Source: Eubacteriaceae bacterium (GTDB lineage: Bacteria > Bacillota > Clostridia > Lachnospirales > Lachnospiraceae). From it: a DNA stretch of 64,000 nucleotides. The notes beneath the pieces were generated by a model. That model made no database searches. It had not been told where the DNA came from and saw only the letters and a list, made by a program, of their open reading frames with translations. Below, one piece after another: positions 1 through 7,864 of the stretch (the stretch's first letter is position 1; each line of letters starts with the position of its first letter). The position numbers were made by a program, and so were the translations under genes. The DNA lies in contig CAJTCR010000020.1 in assembly GCA_910574915.1 (NCBI GenBank), positions 1 through 64,000 of the forward strand, written 5' to 3'.

Positions 1-1
1 G

Positions 2-73
2 GATGACCTGCTCCCCTGGTCACCAAGCCTGCCGGAGAACTGCCGGAAGACTGGTAAGAATGAATTGAAATAA
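2..73 (+). CDS. IS66-family transposase, C-terminal end (partial)
   Basis: Only the last 23 codons of this gene are in the window, ending in TAA at 71-73. The peptide includes DDLLPWSPSLPENCRK, which resembles the short C-terminal segment of IS66 transposases (a D/E-L-L/M-PW motif followed by LPxxCR). It is followed within 2 bp by a hairpin terminator and then by a GTAA-type element end, which fits an IS66 element. The catalytic DDE domain lies to the left of the window and cannot be checked. The identification rests on this short motif and the context. Confidence 0.5.
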   Translation, partial: DDLLPWSPSLPENCRKTGKNELK

Positions 74-74
74 G

Positions 75-120
75 ACTGGAGCAAATCTGTTTCTATCTTA
101 CAGGTTTGCTCCAGTTTTGT
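75..120 (+). terminator. Terminator behind the IS66 transposase
   Basis: ACTGGAGCAAA (75-85) pairs with TTTGCTCCAGT (105-115). The inner part CTG/CAG also pairs, and the stem is followed by TTTTGT. It is a rho-independent terminator directly after the transposase stop codon. Confidence 0.8.
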
Positions 121-184
121 ATAGGTACGCACTATCTACCGTTTACGGAGATAAAGGTATGAAAAAGCATTTGCTATATTTTTA

Positions 185-601
185 ATGATGTTAGTTTGGA
201 TTGGGAATATACACACTGTATATGCAGGAAGTATAGATGATGCATTGCCACGAAATATGGAAGATCTGGTTCTTGATGAAGTACTGTACTATAATGAAGA
301 GTTTATGCAAAAGACAGATACAACTGAAGATATTGTTCTTCATACAGATCGTATCAGATGCGAATATTCGCTATTAGCATATAATGATTATACCTATATT
401 TGGGCATCTTCGACTGCATATGGAGGTCTTATGGATACAATATCTACCATATGTAGGGCATATTATGAGAGCGGCAAATTGATAGATGAAGTTGTTAGAT
501 CGATTTCAGGAAATGTACAAAATTGTTCTGCAATCGTTGAGGTTCCAGAGAGCCCTTTTAATCTTAAGGCGGCTTATGCGATGTCAACACATATAAAATA
601 G
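185..601 (+). CDS. Small secreted protein, N-terminus frameshifted
   Basis: The open frame gives 138 residues beginning MMLVWIGNIHTVYAGS, which is the second half of a signal peptide. The real start is probably ATG at 159, 8 bp behind GGAG (147-150). From there the frame runs only MKKHLLYF before a stop. If the run of five A at 162-166 had six, the product would start MKKAFAIFLMMLVWIGN, a complete signal sequence. One base therefore appears to be missing. The mature part (about 120 residues) has two cysteines and no recognised catalytic motif. It loosely recalls small secreted Lachnospiraceae proteins of the DUF6147 type, but this is only a suspicion. The IS66 end lies directly upstream and has removed any native promoter. 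The gene is probably decaying. Confidence 0.55.
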   Translation: MMLVWIGNIHTVYAGSIDDALPRNMEDLVLDEVLYYNEEFMQKTDTTEDIVLHTDRIRCEYSLLAYNDYTYIWASSTAYGGLMDTISTICRAYYESGKLIDEVVRSISGNVQNCSAIVEVPESPFNLKAAYAMSTHIK

Positions 602-707
602 TATATTTGGAAAATGATTTTGAAATTGCAAGGTTTTATCTAACAGATAAAGCCTTGCAATTTTATTATAGTTTATGTTATTAGTTTGCATTGGGTAACT
701 ATTTGAG

Positions 708-938
708 TTATAGTGGAATCCATTTTGGATCTTCCCAGCGATTATAAGTATAAGACCATAGCCTTTTCCAGACCTTTCCATTTTCTGTCTTATATTTATA
801 TCCTGTGATATTACTTAAAGGTTGTATATAATGATTTGTGGATGTCTTCGAATATGTAATTTTTGTGTTAGCAAATGTATTAATAGGTGCAGATATCAAT
901 AATAAAAAGAGTATAGGGATCAGTAATTTTTTTTCCAT
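708..938 (-). CDS. Small secreted peptide, third gene of the BlaI/BlaR1-like operon
   Basis: 76 residues: a clear signal peptide (MEKKLLIPILFLLLISAPINTFA) and a mature part of about 53 residues that is rich in Tyr, Trp, Lys and Asn, ending in DPKWIPL. It has no cysteines, so no disulphide or lanthionine chemistry is expected. The start codon lies inside the last codons of the blaR1-like gene (overlap 920-938), so the two are almost certainly translated from one mRNA. I do not recognise the family. Its position behind a membrane metalloprotease/repressor pair suggests that it is the output, the signal or a modulator of that system. It could also be a small cell-envelope or antimicrobial peptide. 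Confidence 0.6.
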   Translation of the reverse strand: MEKKLLIPILFLLLISAPINTFANTKITYSKTSTNHYIQPLSNITGYKYKTENGKVWKRLWSYTYNRWEDPKWIPL

Positions 939-2086
939 TTTCGTTTCATATCCTCCATATTTTTATAAATTTGCAACCAAGGCAAACAATCTTTTTTTGC
1001 ATCAATATGATCCAGAAAACGGTTTGGATATTCATATAAATCGAAACCATTCTCAGCTTTAATATAATAGAAATTTTGGTTAGTTGATGTATCTATATAC
1101 CCATAGTCGGTAGTTCTTGGTTCGCTGTATGGCTGCGGGATAAAGGAGTAGGACAGCATAAAAATGCAAAAAGCCAGAACAGCGATGCCTGACAGTGAAT
1201 TGTTCTTTGAGTGGTAATGATCTTCAAGTATCATTTGAAAACGTTGTTTCAGAGCTATACTGTCTGCGTGCTCTAAAAAACTACACGTAAAAACAGACGA
1301 AAAGTCTTTCTGATCTCTATGCATAAAGATTTTGATTATAACATGGAGATATTTTCTTTGTTGTTCCTGATTCAGTTTTTTACATACAGTCTGATCAGCG
1401 TGCATTTCTAAAGCATATGCCGTTTCTGAAAATAGATCCTTAAAAAAAGGATTCCACCAGAAGCAGATGCAGATAAGCTCTATGAAAAGTTTGACCAGGT
1501 GGTGGTTCAATTGGATGTGTGCAGCTTCATGGATAAAAATGCCCAATAGTTCATCGTCTTCGAAATATATATCTGGCATAAGGATGATAGGGTGGATACA
1601 TCCGATAGATGCAGGGGTAGTGATGGATTTGTGAACAATAATTTTCACATTTTTTTTCGGTCTCTGTAGTCCTGCTTTTGTAAGCAGGTGGTATAAGTGC
1701 TTATTATTAGAAACAGGAAACATAAACAGTACGTGTTTTAAAGTTTGGTATTCCCATATTCGTCGTATCAAAAGGACAGCAGCTCCTGTGATCCATGCAG
1801 TGGTTAAGAGGTGTGCTGGAGCTATATGCACATGATCAGAGAGAAAAAGCGGTTTCTGAAAAAAATTCTGAAATGCTGGCATGATCTTTTTAGAGTTGAG
1901 GATCACTGTATAAGGTAGTTCTAACGGAAATAGAAGCCTCAGCACACATAATAGTAATAAAAAGAGCAATGTGTCAAGTGAAAAATGCTGCAAATACAGC
2001 ATACGTTTTCTTAGTAGAGATATGATCTTTATAAAAACAGTTACACACAGGATAGCTGTGAATATGGAATAAAAACTAAGAAACAT
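920..2086 (-). CDS. BlaR1/MecR1-like M56 membrane metallopeptidase without penicillin-binding sensor
   Basis: 388 residues. Hydrophobic segments lie at about 1-25, 38-63 and 92-108. The zinc metalloprotease motif HEAAH is at 186-190, followed by a further likely ligand region (ALEMHAD, about 225-231), and there is a last membrane helix at about 299-316. This is the M56 family of BlaR1/MecR1, whose zinc protease activity leads to loss of the BlaI repressor after signal binding. Canonical BlaR1 has about 585 residues and a C-terminal penicillin-binding domain. Here only about 70 extracytoplasmic residues follow the last helix and no SxxK-type sensor is present, so the stimulus is probably not a beta-lactam. 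It starts 3 bp after the blaI-like stop, with AGGAG as ribosome site. Confidence 0.85.
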   Translation of the reverse strand: MFLSFYSIFTAILCVTVFIKIISLLRKRMLYLQHFSLDTLLFLLLLCVLRLLFPLELPYTVILNSKKIMPAFQNFFQKPLFLSDHVHIAPAHLLTTAWITGAAVLLIRRIWEYQTLKHVLFMFPVSNNKHLYHLLTKAGLQRPKKNVKIIVHKSITTPASIGCIHPIILMPDIYFEDDELLGIFIHEAAHIQLNHHLVKLFIELICICFWWNPFFKDLFSETAYALEMHADQTVCKKLNQEQQRKYLHVIIKIFMHRDQKDFSSVFTCSFLEHADSIALKQRFQMILEDHYHSKNNSLSGIAVLAFCIFMLSYSFIPQPYSEPRTTDYGYIDTSTNQNFYYIKAENGFDLYEYPNRFLDHIDAKKDCLPWLQIYKNMEDMKRKWKKNY

Positions 2087-2089
2087 GAG

Positions 2090-2500
2090 CTATGACTCCT
2101 TTTTTTTATATTCTTCTAAGAGTGTCAGGAGAGATTCTATTATTTCATCGCTTTTTGCGGAAGTATTTCCTAAAAGGGATGAAATCATGGAATAGCACCC
2201 TGACCGATCATTTTGATAGAACCTTCTAAACTGCATAATGGCATATTCATTTGAGGATAAAGTGGGGCGGAAAAGTCTTCCATATGACTTGCCGAGCTTT
2301 GTGATTGTAGCTACTTTTACAGCATTTTTCTTTTCCAGATTACGTAATATACTTTGTATGGAAGATGCGGGCCAATTTCGATTAGGAATTCTTTCTGCGA
2401 TTTCAGAGGCACTTAAAGCAGCTTCAGTCTGCCATAATACTTTCATGGTTTGCTCTTCTTTGGGAAGTAAGTAAAAATATCTATTATCTTGTTCTAACAT
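2090..2500 (-). CDS. BlaI/MecI/CopY-family transcriptional repressor
   Basis: 136 residues, the usual size for the Penicillinase_R family. The N-terminal winged helix (about 12-80) contains ALSASEIAERI and a recognition region SSIQSILRNLEKKNAV. The C-terminal half would dimerise. In BlaI the protease partner triggers cleavage near the domain boundary, and the adjacent M56 gene supplies that partner here. It starts at ATG 2498-2500 with AAAGGAC 10 bp upstream and is the first gene of the operon repressor - metalloprotease - secreted peptide. It probably represses its own operon, because a consensus promoter lies right in front of it. Confidence 0.88.
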   Translation of the reverse strand: MLEQDNRYFYLLPKEEQTMKVLWQTEAALSASEIAERIPNRNWPASSIQSILRNLEKKNAVKVATITKLGKSYGRLFRPTLSSNEYAIMQFRRFYQNDRSGCYSMISSLLGNTSAKSDEIIESLLTLLEEYKKKES

Positions 2501-2533
2501 TATTCAGAGTGTCCTTTCGGATGAGTTATTATT

Positions 2534-2562
2534 ATTATATATGTTTTTGAAATTCATGTCAA
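2534..2562 (-). promoter_or_regulatory. Consensus sigma-A promoter of the BlaI-like operon
   Basis: On the minus strand TTGACA (2557-2562) is separated by exactly 17 bp from TATAAT (2534-2539). Both boxes match the consensus perfectly. A promoter this strong fits an operon held off by a repressor. I found no clean TACA/TGTA BlaI-type operator. Confidence 0.8.
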
Positions 2563-2659
2563 ATAATCGAAAAAATATATTTGCGGATATTCTGATTATT
2601 TCAAAATATTTTAACGAACTCTTTGCCAAACACCTCTTATAGAAAAAGGGGTAGATCAG

Positions 2660-2917
2660 ATGCAGTATATCGAAATCGAAAATATCAAAAATTCTTACAC
2701 TGTCGGCAGCGAGACGATAGAGGTGCTTGCTGGCATTTCTTTTGCGGGCGGACAAGGAGAGTTTGTCGTGGTTACGGGGACTTCCGGCTGCGGAAAATCT
2801 ACGTTGCTGCATAATGCCGGATCTGTACATGCAGAGACGAAAACGGGGCAGAAAGTAAAAATTAGGGCGATTTATTATGGAACAGAGGAAGTGTGCAGGC
2901 TGCTGTGGAAAGAATAA
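2660..2917 (+). pseudogene. Truncated ABC transporter ATP-binding protein (remnant)
   Basis: The frame starts like a MacB/LolD-type ATPase: MQYIEIENIKNSYTVGS, then GEFVVVTGTSGCGKSTLLH with a complete Walker A. A GGGG ribosome site lies upstream. After Walker A the similarity stops: there is no Q-loop, signature, Walker B or switch His, and the remaining 35 residues look random. An intact domain needs about 220 residues. It is best read as the 5' stump of an ABC exporter gene whose remainder, and its permease, were deleted. A terminator follows at once. Confidence 0.75.
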
Positions 2918-2921
2918 GCAG

Positions 2922-2957
2922 AAAAAGGCGCTGTTTTATAAACACAGCGCCTTTTTT
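2922..2957. terminator. Bidirectional terminator
   Basis: AAAAAGGCGCTGT (2922-2934) pairs with ACAGCGCCTTTTT (2944-2956). It has A/T runs on both sides, so it can end the ABC remnant on the plus strand and the DUF4349 lipoprotein gene on the minus strand. Confidence 0.85.
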
Positions 2958-2968
2958 ATTATGCGTTA

Positions 2969-4012
2969 TTATATGGTATCTTCCTCTTTTACAGTGCTAT
3001 TATCTTCTGTACTTGTGCCAGGATCTTCCGTCTGGGCGGCTTGTATTTTATTTCTGATGCTCTTGTGTTTTTTTACAAGGAATAAAACGATGGCAATTAC
3101 AATTACTACAAGCGGCAGCAGTACTGGCAGGGAGCCGATCAGCCAGATCACAGCAGAACGCAGCCATTGTCCGACGCCGTACAGGTTATCGGAAAACAGA
3201 TTGCTGACTTCCTCAAAAAACGTAGTTTTTGAAGAGGCAACCGTAGTCTCGCGCTGTACTTCTGAAATATCCAGATACAGCGTGCTGTATTCGATCTGGT
3301 TATCATACATCCGTAGCTGCGATTCGTAAGATTCGATTTCATAGCGGATCTGGGTCAACTGGCTGTGTAGTTTAATCACGTCTTTGAGCTTTTCTGCCTT
3401 TTCCAGAAGTTGCAGCAGTGTTTCCTGCTCGATACGCAGCGCCTTGAGATGGCTTTCCATATCGACGTAGCGAAGCGTGACATTTTCGCTGCTGCGGCTT
3501 TGATAGGTAACGTTTGAATCGCTGTCCAAAAGGGACAGCATCTGGTTCATTTGATCGGCAGGAATGCGCAGAACCAAAGAGGCAGAACGGTTGACGCCGT
3601 CGGCTGCACTGCCGTATGTCTCAGAGCTTTCCACATATCCGCCGATTTGCTCGGTTTTTTTGCTGATCTTTTCATAAAAGGTATCAAATTCCTTCGTCTC
3701 TACGGAATAGGTGTATGTAAAGATCAGCTTTTGATTTTGGCTTTTTACGGTGCTTGCCGCAGTACCACCCAGAGAAGCATCTGTGTCCGTAGAAGCTTCC
3801 CCGCTGTCGTCTCTTGCAGCGCTGTCTTGGATCTTTTCGTCTGGTGCTGCGGCATCTGCGTCTCCAAGCTCTTCCGTAAGCATTTCGCTGGATTCAGATT
3901 GAACGGCGCTGTTGGAATCTGCACTGGTGCTGGCGGAATTGCCGCAGCCTCCGGTAATCAGGCTGGCACCTAAGATGCCGGCACATAAGATTGCTGTTAG
4001 TTTTCTTTTCAT
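2969..4012 (-). CDS. DUF4349 domain lipoprotein
   Basis: 347 residues. It has a lipoprotein signal with the modified Cys at about position 23 (LITGGC), then a 60-residue acidic, Ser/Ala-rich tether. The DUF4349 domain (about 90-310) contains TYTYSVETKEFDTFYEKI, a coiled-coil stretch (about 185-250) and a membrane helix at about 288-312. A charged C-terminal tail ends the protein. The family is common in Firmicutes lipoproteins but has no established activity. The start has AGGAGG 8 bp upstream. It lies 64 bp behind the DUF4422 gene and may be the last gene of the map-DUF4422 unit. Confidence 0.85.
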   Translation of the reverse strand: MKRKLTAILCAGILGASLITGGCGNSASTSADSNSAVQSESSEMLTEELGDADAAAPDEKIQDSAARDDSGEASTDTDASLGGTAASTVKSQNQKLIFTYTYSVETKEFDTFYEKISKKTEQIGGYVESSETYGSAADGVNRSASLVLRIPADQMNQMLSLLDSDSNVTYQSRSSENVTLRYVDMESHLKALRIEQETLLQLLEKAEKLKDVIKLHSQLTQIRYEIESYESQLRMYDNQIEYSTLYLDISEVQRETTVASSKTTFFEEVSNLFSDNLYGVGQWLRSAVIWLIGSLPVLLPLVVIVIAIVLFLVKKHKSIRNKIQAAQTEDPGTSTEDNSTVKEEDTI

Positions 4013-4076
4013 AATCGTATCCTCCTGTCTGTGTTCCTTTGCTTATAAAAACGCAAAAAGACAGAAGGAGGTCGCG

Positions 4077-5183
4077 TTAGATCGAAATTTTTCCGAAAAC
4101 AATGGCGGAGATCTCCAAAGCGGTCATAGATACGGGATGTGCATCTGTGTATGCCGTAAGCAGGCGGACGGTGCCGGCATCGGACGGCAGGGCGTGTGCG
4201 CCTGCTGGTATCGGCAGCTTTTCGATAAAGCGGTTGAGCTGCTTCATCTGGGACAGCAGCTCGTCAAAAGACATGCCGCGGGAAAGCATGGTCGGTTCTC
4301 CACGCTGCGCTTCGTATTCGCATGTCGAGATAATCTGCATACACAGCTTTAATTCTCCGAGGATATCCGAAGCTTCCATCAGTACATCCGGGCGTTTTTC
4401 TAGCTGCTGTAAAAAATACTGCTTTGCGCCTGCAAGGTCTTGTCTGGCAAAATAGCCGGACATCGCCTGCTTGATGTCTGCGGTCTCGCGCTTTTCACAG
4501 CTCATGCCCACGCCGCTTTCGTATACGTGCAGCCCATTGTGCACGATCCATACGGTCAGCAGAAATTCGGATAAAAAGCCATAGACCCGCTTGCGGTAAT
4601 TGTCATATCCGGTCGTGTCGATGCGCCGCTGCACTTCGAATAAAATGTCAAACAGCCAGGCACAGTACGCGTCATACAGATCCTTGCGGCAGATCATCAT
4701 ATTTGCAAAATACGTTTCTTTTTTGTGCACCATTTCGTGAAACAAAGGGGCATATGCCGGATATTTTTCCGCTACGACACGTTCGGTTTCGATCAGGTCT
4801 TTTTCATCGTGTGTGGAAGCAAAGCCGTCATAATACGGCATACGCAGCTCCAGCTTTTTTGTAACGATCATATCATAATCATCCAGCAGACGCGTGATAT
4901 CCGCATGGCTGTACAGCAGCCCTTTTTCGGAGATAAAATATCTGCGGTAGTGACAGATCCCGATGATATCCGCATTCCGATAGTTTTTCCACAGCCAGTA
5001 TACACCGGTTAATTCGCTGAAATAAGCATTCTGCTCCGAGATCTGGTCGCCGGTATCGTCTCCGATAAAGCCAAGCGGTTCGTGACATGCCCTGCCGACC
5101 TGCAACGGTACGTACAGCGGATCTGGCGGCGGAGTGAACGCTTTGTGCGTCATTGCAAAAATCTTTATGTTTGGATGTTCCAT
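4077..5183 (-). CDS. DUF4422 putative glycosyltransferase
   Basis: 368 residues starting MEHPNIKIFAMTHKAF. This start is chosen because GGAGG lies 6 bp upstream, while a longer in-frame start has no such site. The family (PF14393, found in capsule and exopolysaccharide loci) is recognised from the N-terminal beta strand, the LGFIGDDTGDQISEQN block (about 41-56), GVYWLWKN and ICHYRRYF (about 75-82), and MMICRKDLYDAYCAWLFDIL (about 165-184). About the last 130 residues are an extra helical region. It has no signal peptide and is probably cytoplasmic. It follows map by 20 bp, so the two are probably co-transcribed. Acceptor and sugar are unknown. Confidence 0.82.
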   Translation of the reverse strand: MEHPNIKIFAMTHKAFTPPPDPLYVPLQVGRACHEPLGFIGDDTGDQISEQNAYFSELTGVYWLWKNYRNADIIGICHYRRYFISEKGLLYSHADITRLLDDYDMIVTKKLELRMPYYDGFASTHDEKDLIETERVVAEKYPAYAPLFHEMVHKKETYFANMMICRKDLYDAYCAWLFDILFEVQRRIDTTGYDNYRKRVYGFLSEFLLTVWIVHNGLHVYESGVGMSCEKRETADIKQAMSGYFARQDLAGAKQYFLQQLEKRPDVLMEASDILGELKLCMQIISTCEYEAQRGEPTMLSRGMSFDELLSQMKQLNRFIEKLPIPAGAHALPSDAGTVRLLTAYTDAHPVSMTALEISAIVFGKISI

Positions 5184-5203
5184 AGCAGCCCTCCACAGGA
5201 TGA

Positions 5204-6079
5204 TTAGTAAGAAAGCACCTCGGCACCGTCTTCGGTTACAAGTACCATAATTTCCCACTGCGCAGAAGGCTTGCCGTCTTCGGTATATACCGTCCAGTTA
5301 TTGACATCGTCGACAAAGATATCTGCTTTGCCCATATTGACCATTGGCTCGATCGTAAAGATCATCCCCGGCACCATCAGCATTTCTTCGCCGCGTTTGC
5401 TGTTGTAGCTGACCCAGGGATCTTCATGAAATTCCAGCCCGACGCCGTGGCCGCCGATCTCGCGTACGACGGTATAGCCGTTTGCAAAAGCATGGTCGTG
5501 TACTGCCTGTCCCATATCACCCAGAAAGCCCCACGGCTTGACCGCTTCCAGCCCGCGTGTAACGCATTCTTTTGCGACTTCCACAAGCTTTTTCTTTTCC
5601 GGGCTGACCTCTCCGATACAGAACATGCGCGACGAATCGGAAAAATAGCCGTTTAAAATGGTCGATGCGTCTACGTTTATAATATCGCCTTCCTGCAAAA
5701 TGACATCCTTGGAAGGAATGCCGTGGCATACCTGGTCGTTTACAGAAGTGCAGACACTCTTTGGATAACCGTCGTAATGCAATGGAGCCGGAATGCCGCC
5801 CATCTTGGTTGTAAGGTCATAGACGATGTGGTCTATCTCTTCCGTATTCATGCCTGCATGGATCGTTTCTGCGATATAGTCCAAGACTGCGATATTGATC
5901 TTGGCGCTTTGGCGGATGCCCGCGATCTGGTGTGCATTTTTAATCATTTCCCGTGTAGGAACCGGATGTCCCTGGTCGGCGATGCGTGCGATTTTGTCGT
6001 CAAATGACTGGTGGCACTGTTTGTATTTTCTTCCGCTTGCGCACCAGCACTTATCATTTCTGCCTAACTTTATATGCAT
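5204..6079 (-). CDS. map: Type I methionine aminopeptidase with N-terminal SEC-C zinc motif
   Basis: 291 residues. The first 25 residues form a SEC-C motif (GRNDKCWCASGRKYKQCH; zinc ligands C-x-C and CH), as on SecA, where it can contact ribosomes. The M24 peptidase domain follows. The dinuclear metal ligands are visible in order: VDAS, DSSR, GGHGVGLEFHEDP, FTIEPM and the Glu of QWEIM. It removes the initiator Met from new proteins in the cytoplasm. The SEC-C form is known in clostridia. It is the first gene of a unit with the DUF4422 gene. Confidence 0.93.
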   Translation of the reverse strand: MHIKLGRNDKCWCASGRKYKQCHQSFDDKIARIADQGHPVPTREMIKNAHQIAGIRQSAKINIAVLDYIAETIHAGMNTEEIDHIVYDLTTKMGGIPAPLHYDGYPKSVCTSVNDQVCHGIPSKDVILQEGDIINVDASTILNGYFSDSSRMFCIGEVSPEKKKLVEVAKECVTRGLEAVKPWGFLGDMGQAVHDHAFANGYTVVREIGGHGVGLEFHEDPWVSYNSKRGEEMLMVPGMIFTIEPMVNMGKADIFVDDVNNWTVYTEDGKPSAQWEIMVLVTEDGAEVLSY

Positions 6080-6193
6080 GTTTTTGTCCTCATCTCAATT
6101 TTGTCTTATTTTTGATCATCGTACCATGTATCATTATAAACATGTTTTTATTTTTCGCAAGGGATGTAGAAGAATTTTTTTCAGGATCAGCAT

Positions 6194-6237
6194 AAAAAAT
6201 GTCAGAAAACAGGATTTAAGAAATCCTGTTTCCTGAC
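6194..6237 (-). terminator. Terminator of the NlpC/P60 gene
   Basis: GTCAGAAAACAGGATTT (6201-6217) pairs with AAATCCTGTTTCCTGAC (6221-6237). Read on the minus strand the stem is followed by ATTTTTT (6194-6200). It ends transcription of the gene at 6278-7648. Confidence 0.85.
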
Positions 6238-6277
6238 GACCATAAAAATGGGTATGTATAAATTTACAAAAGAAGGC

Positions 6278-7648
6278 TTAGTTAATAATTCTGCGAACGG
6301 AAAGAATTGTCCGGTAAGTTGCATTCTGTGTGGTAATGCCCGTCCGCGAGCTCTGTGCGCCGACGATTCTGCCGCCGCCCATATACAACGCTACATGACC
6401 GCTGTAGTAAATAATATCGCCTGGCTGTGCTTCTGCGTAGCTGACACCTCTGCCGCAGCCAGCCTGTGCTGCTGAAGTACGCGGAAGTGAGTAGCCAAAG
6501 TGTGCATAAACACTCTGTACAAATCCAGAACAGTCTGCACCGTTTGTCAGGCTCGTGCCGCCCCATACGTAAGGATTGCCAATAAACTGTGTCGCATAGT
6601 TAATGACATCGCTGCCGGTAACACCTGAAGGGCTGACTGCCGGAGCGCTGCTTGCACCTGAGCTGCTGCCAGAAGAACTTCCTGCCGAAGAACCTCCAGA
6701 AGATGAAGTGCTGCCGGAAGAACTTCCAGAAGACGGACTGCTTCCTGAAGACGCCTGCTGCTGTGCTTGTGCAGCCTGCTGCGCAGCGCGTTCCGCCGCT
6801 TCTCTTTGCGCGGCATCTGCCGCTTCTCTTGCAGCGCGTTCTGCTGCTTCCGCCGCTTCTCTTGCGGCACGTTCTGCTGCTTCCCTGGCAATACGTTCCT
6901 TTTCTTCTTCATCGCGGATAATCTGGTTTTGCTGCTGGATCGTTTCCTGATAGGCTGCGGCTAATACTTTCGCCTGTTCCAACTGGGAATCGAAATCGTC
7001 CATCGTAGCTTCCTTTTGGGAAACCATGCTTTTGAGTTCCGTTTCCTGTACCTTGTAGTTATCCTGCATTTCTTCCATTTGGGACTGCTCTTCTAAGAGC
7101 TGTGTCTTTAAGTCCATGACCTGCTGCTTGGTTTCTTTATATACATCAAGCTGGTCTCTGTCGTATTCGTGTACGGCATTAAAATAATTGACGCGATTTA
7201 AAAAGTCATCCATGCTGGTTGCGCCAAGAAGTGCCTCCAGCAAAGAACTGTCGCCGCGTTCATACATATATTGTATCCGTTTTTTCATGCGCTCATACTG
7301 GTCGCGCTCTTCTTTTTTTGCGGCGGATAAATCTTCGTTCGCCTGTTTGATCTTTACTTCCTGCTGATCCAGTTCGTCAGAGAGGATGTTCATATCCACC
7401 AGTAAGCTTACCAGTTCGGCATCCAGTGCGTTAATCTCTTTTTGAAGCTGCTGCTGTTTATTTGAAATGCTGTTAATGTTATTGTTTACCGTATTCAAAT
7501 TGCTTTCTGCTGCTTTTTTAGCATCCTGTGCCTGAGATTTGCGGGTAGCAAATACCGGCTGTAAGGAGGTAATGCTGACGGTGGTTACCAAAAGCAAACA
7601 AGCTAGTTTTCTGGACGTGTTTTTCAGATAAATATTCTTTTTTCTCAA
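6278..7648 (-). CDS. Secreted NlpC/P60 peptidoglycan endopeptidase (PcsB/CwlO type)
   Basis: 456 residues. A signal peptide (cut after about VFA, residue 34) is followed by a long coiled coil (about 40-245) and an Ala/Glu/Arg-rich helix (about 245-300). A Ser/Gly linker (about 300-345) leads to an NlpC/P60 domain. The catalytic Cys lies in ADCSGFV, the His in SGHVALY, and a third polar residue in IVGAQ. The architecture matches PcsB/CwlO, whose coiled coil in other species is controlled by FtsEX. It cleaves peptide stems in the wall during growth or division. The start codon is TTG with GGAG 7 bp upstream. It is monocistronic between its own promoter and terminator. Confidence 0.9.
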   Translation of the reverse strand: MRKKNIYLKNTSRKLACLLLVTTVSITSLQPVFATRKSQAQDAKKAAESNLNTVNNNINSISNKQQQLQKEINALDAELVSLLVDMNILSDELDQQEVKIKQANEDLSAAKKEERDQYERMKKRIQYMYERGDSSLLEALLGATSMDDFLNRVNYFNAVHEYDRDQLDVYKETKQQVMDLKTQLLEEQSQMEEMQDNYKVQETELKSMVSQKEATMDDFDSQLEQAKVLAAAYQETIQQQNQIIRDEEEKERIAREAAERAAREAAEAAERAAREAADAAQREAAERAAQQAAQAQQQASSGSSPSSGSSSGSTSSSGGSSAGSSSGSSSGASSAPAVSPSGVTGSDVINYATQFIGNPYVWGGTSLTNGADCSGFVQSVYAHFGYSLPRTSAAQAGCGRGVSYAEAQPGDIIYYSGHVALYMGGGRIVGAQSSRTGITTQNATYRTILSVRRIIN

Positions 7649-7690
7649 CTTGATACTCCTTTTGTGCTTTAATCTATGTGTCCAGGGATT

Positions 7691-7719
7691 AGTATAGCAT
7701 GGCTTTTACAAAATTTCAA
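7691..7719 (-). promoter_or_regulatory. Promoter of the NlpC/P60 gene
   Basis: Minus strand TTGAAA (7714-7719), 17-bp spacer, TATACT (7691-7696). It lies 43 bp upstream of the TTG start. Confidence 0.7.
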
Positions 7720-7814
7720 CCGGACTTGCACAATCTATATGTAAAATAATGTGAATTTTTTTTGAACTTTTATGAAGAATTGTCCAAAACATTTGTTTGG
7801 CAGATCGCGGGGCA

Positions 7815-7850
7815 TAGAAAACAGCCGCCACGCGCTAGATGTGACGGCTG
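7815..7850 (-). terminator. Terminator of the SipL-like gene
   Basis: AGCCGCCAC (about 7822-7830) pairs with GTGACGGCT (7841-7849) with one mismatch. On the minus strand it is followed by GTTTTCT. Confidence 0.75.
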
Positions 7851-7864
7851 AAATAAAGCTTCTG

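Larger units (their letters stand above)
1..146 (+). mobile_element. Right end of an IS66-family insertion sequence
   Basis: The first 146 bases look like the 3' end of an IS66-type element that enters from the left. They contain the last residues of a transposase, a transcription terminator, and a terminal stretch ending in ...CTACCGTTTAC. On the other strand this begins GTAAACGG, and IS66 ends are known to start with GTAA. IS66 elements make 8-bp target duplications, so the next eight bases (GGAGATAA) should recur at the left end, which is outside the window. The element ends directly before the Shine-Dalgarno sequence of the next gene. Confidence 0.55.

Noticed and set aside
920-2500. Beta-lactam resistance locus
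   Set aside because: The M56 protein has no penicillin-binding domain and no beta-lactamase or mecA-like gene is present.
2504-2830. Minus-strand frame of 108 codons upstream of the BlaI-like gene
   Set aside because: It covers the operon promoter and the ABC remnant in reverse and has no ribosome site or recognisable protein.
6603-6964. Long frames on the plus strand opposite the NlpC/P60 gene
   Set aside because: They mirror the Ala/Glu-rich helix and Ser/Gly linker of the real gene, whose composition gives open complementary frames. No ribosome sites or family features.
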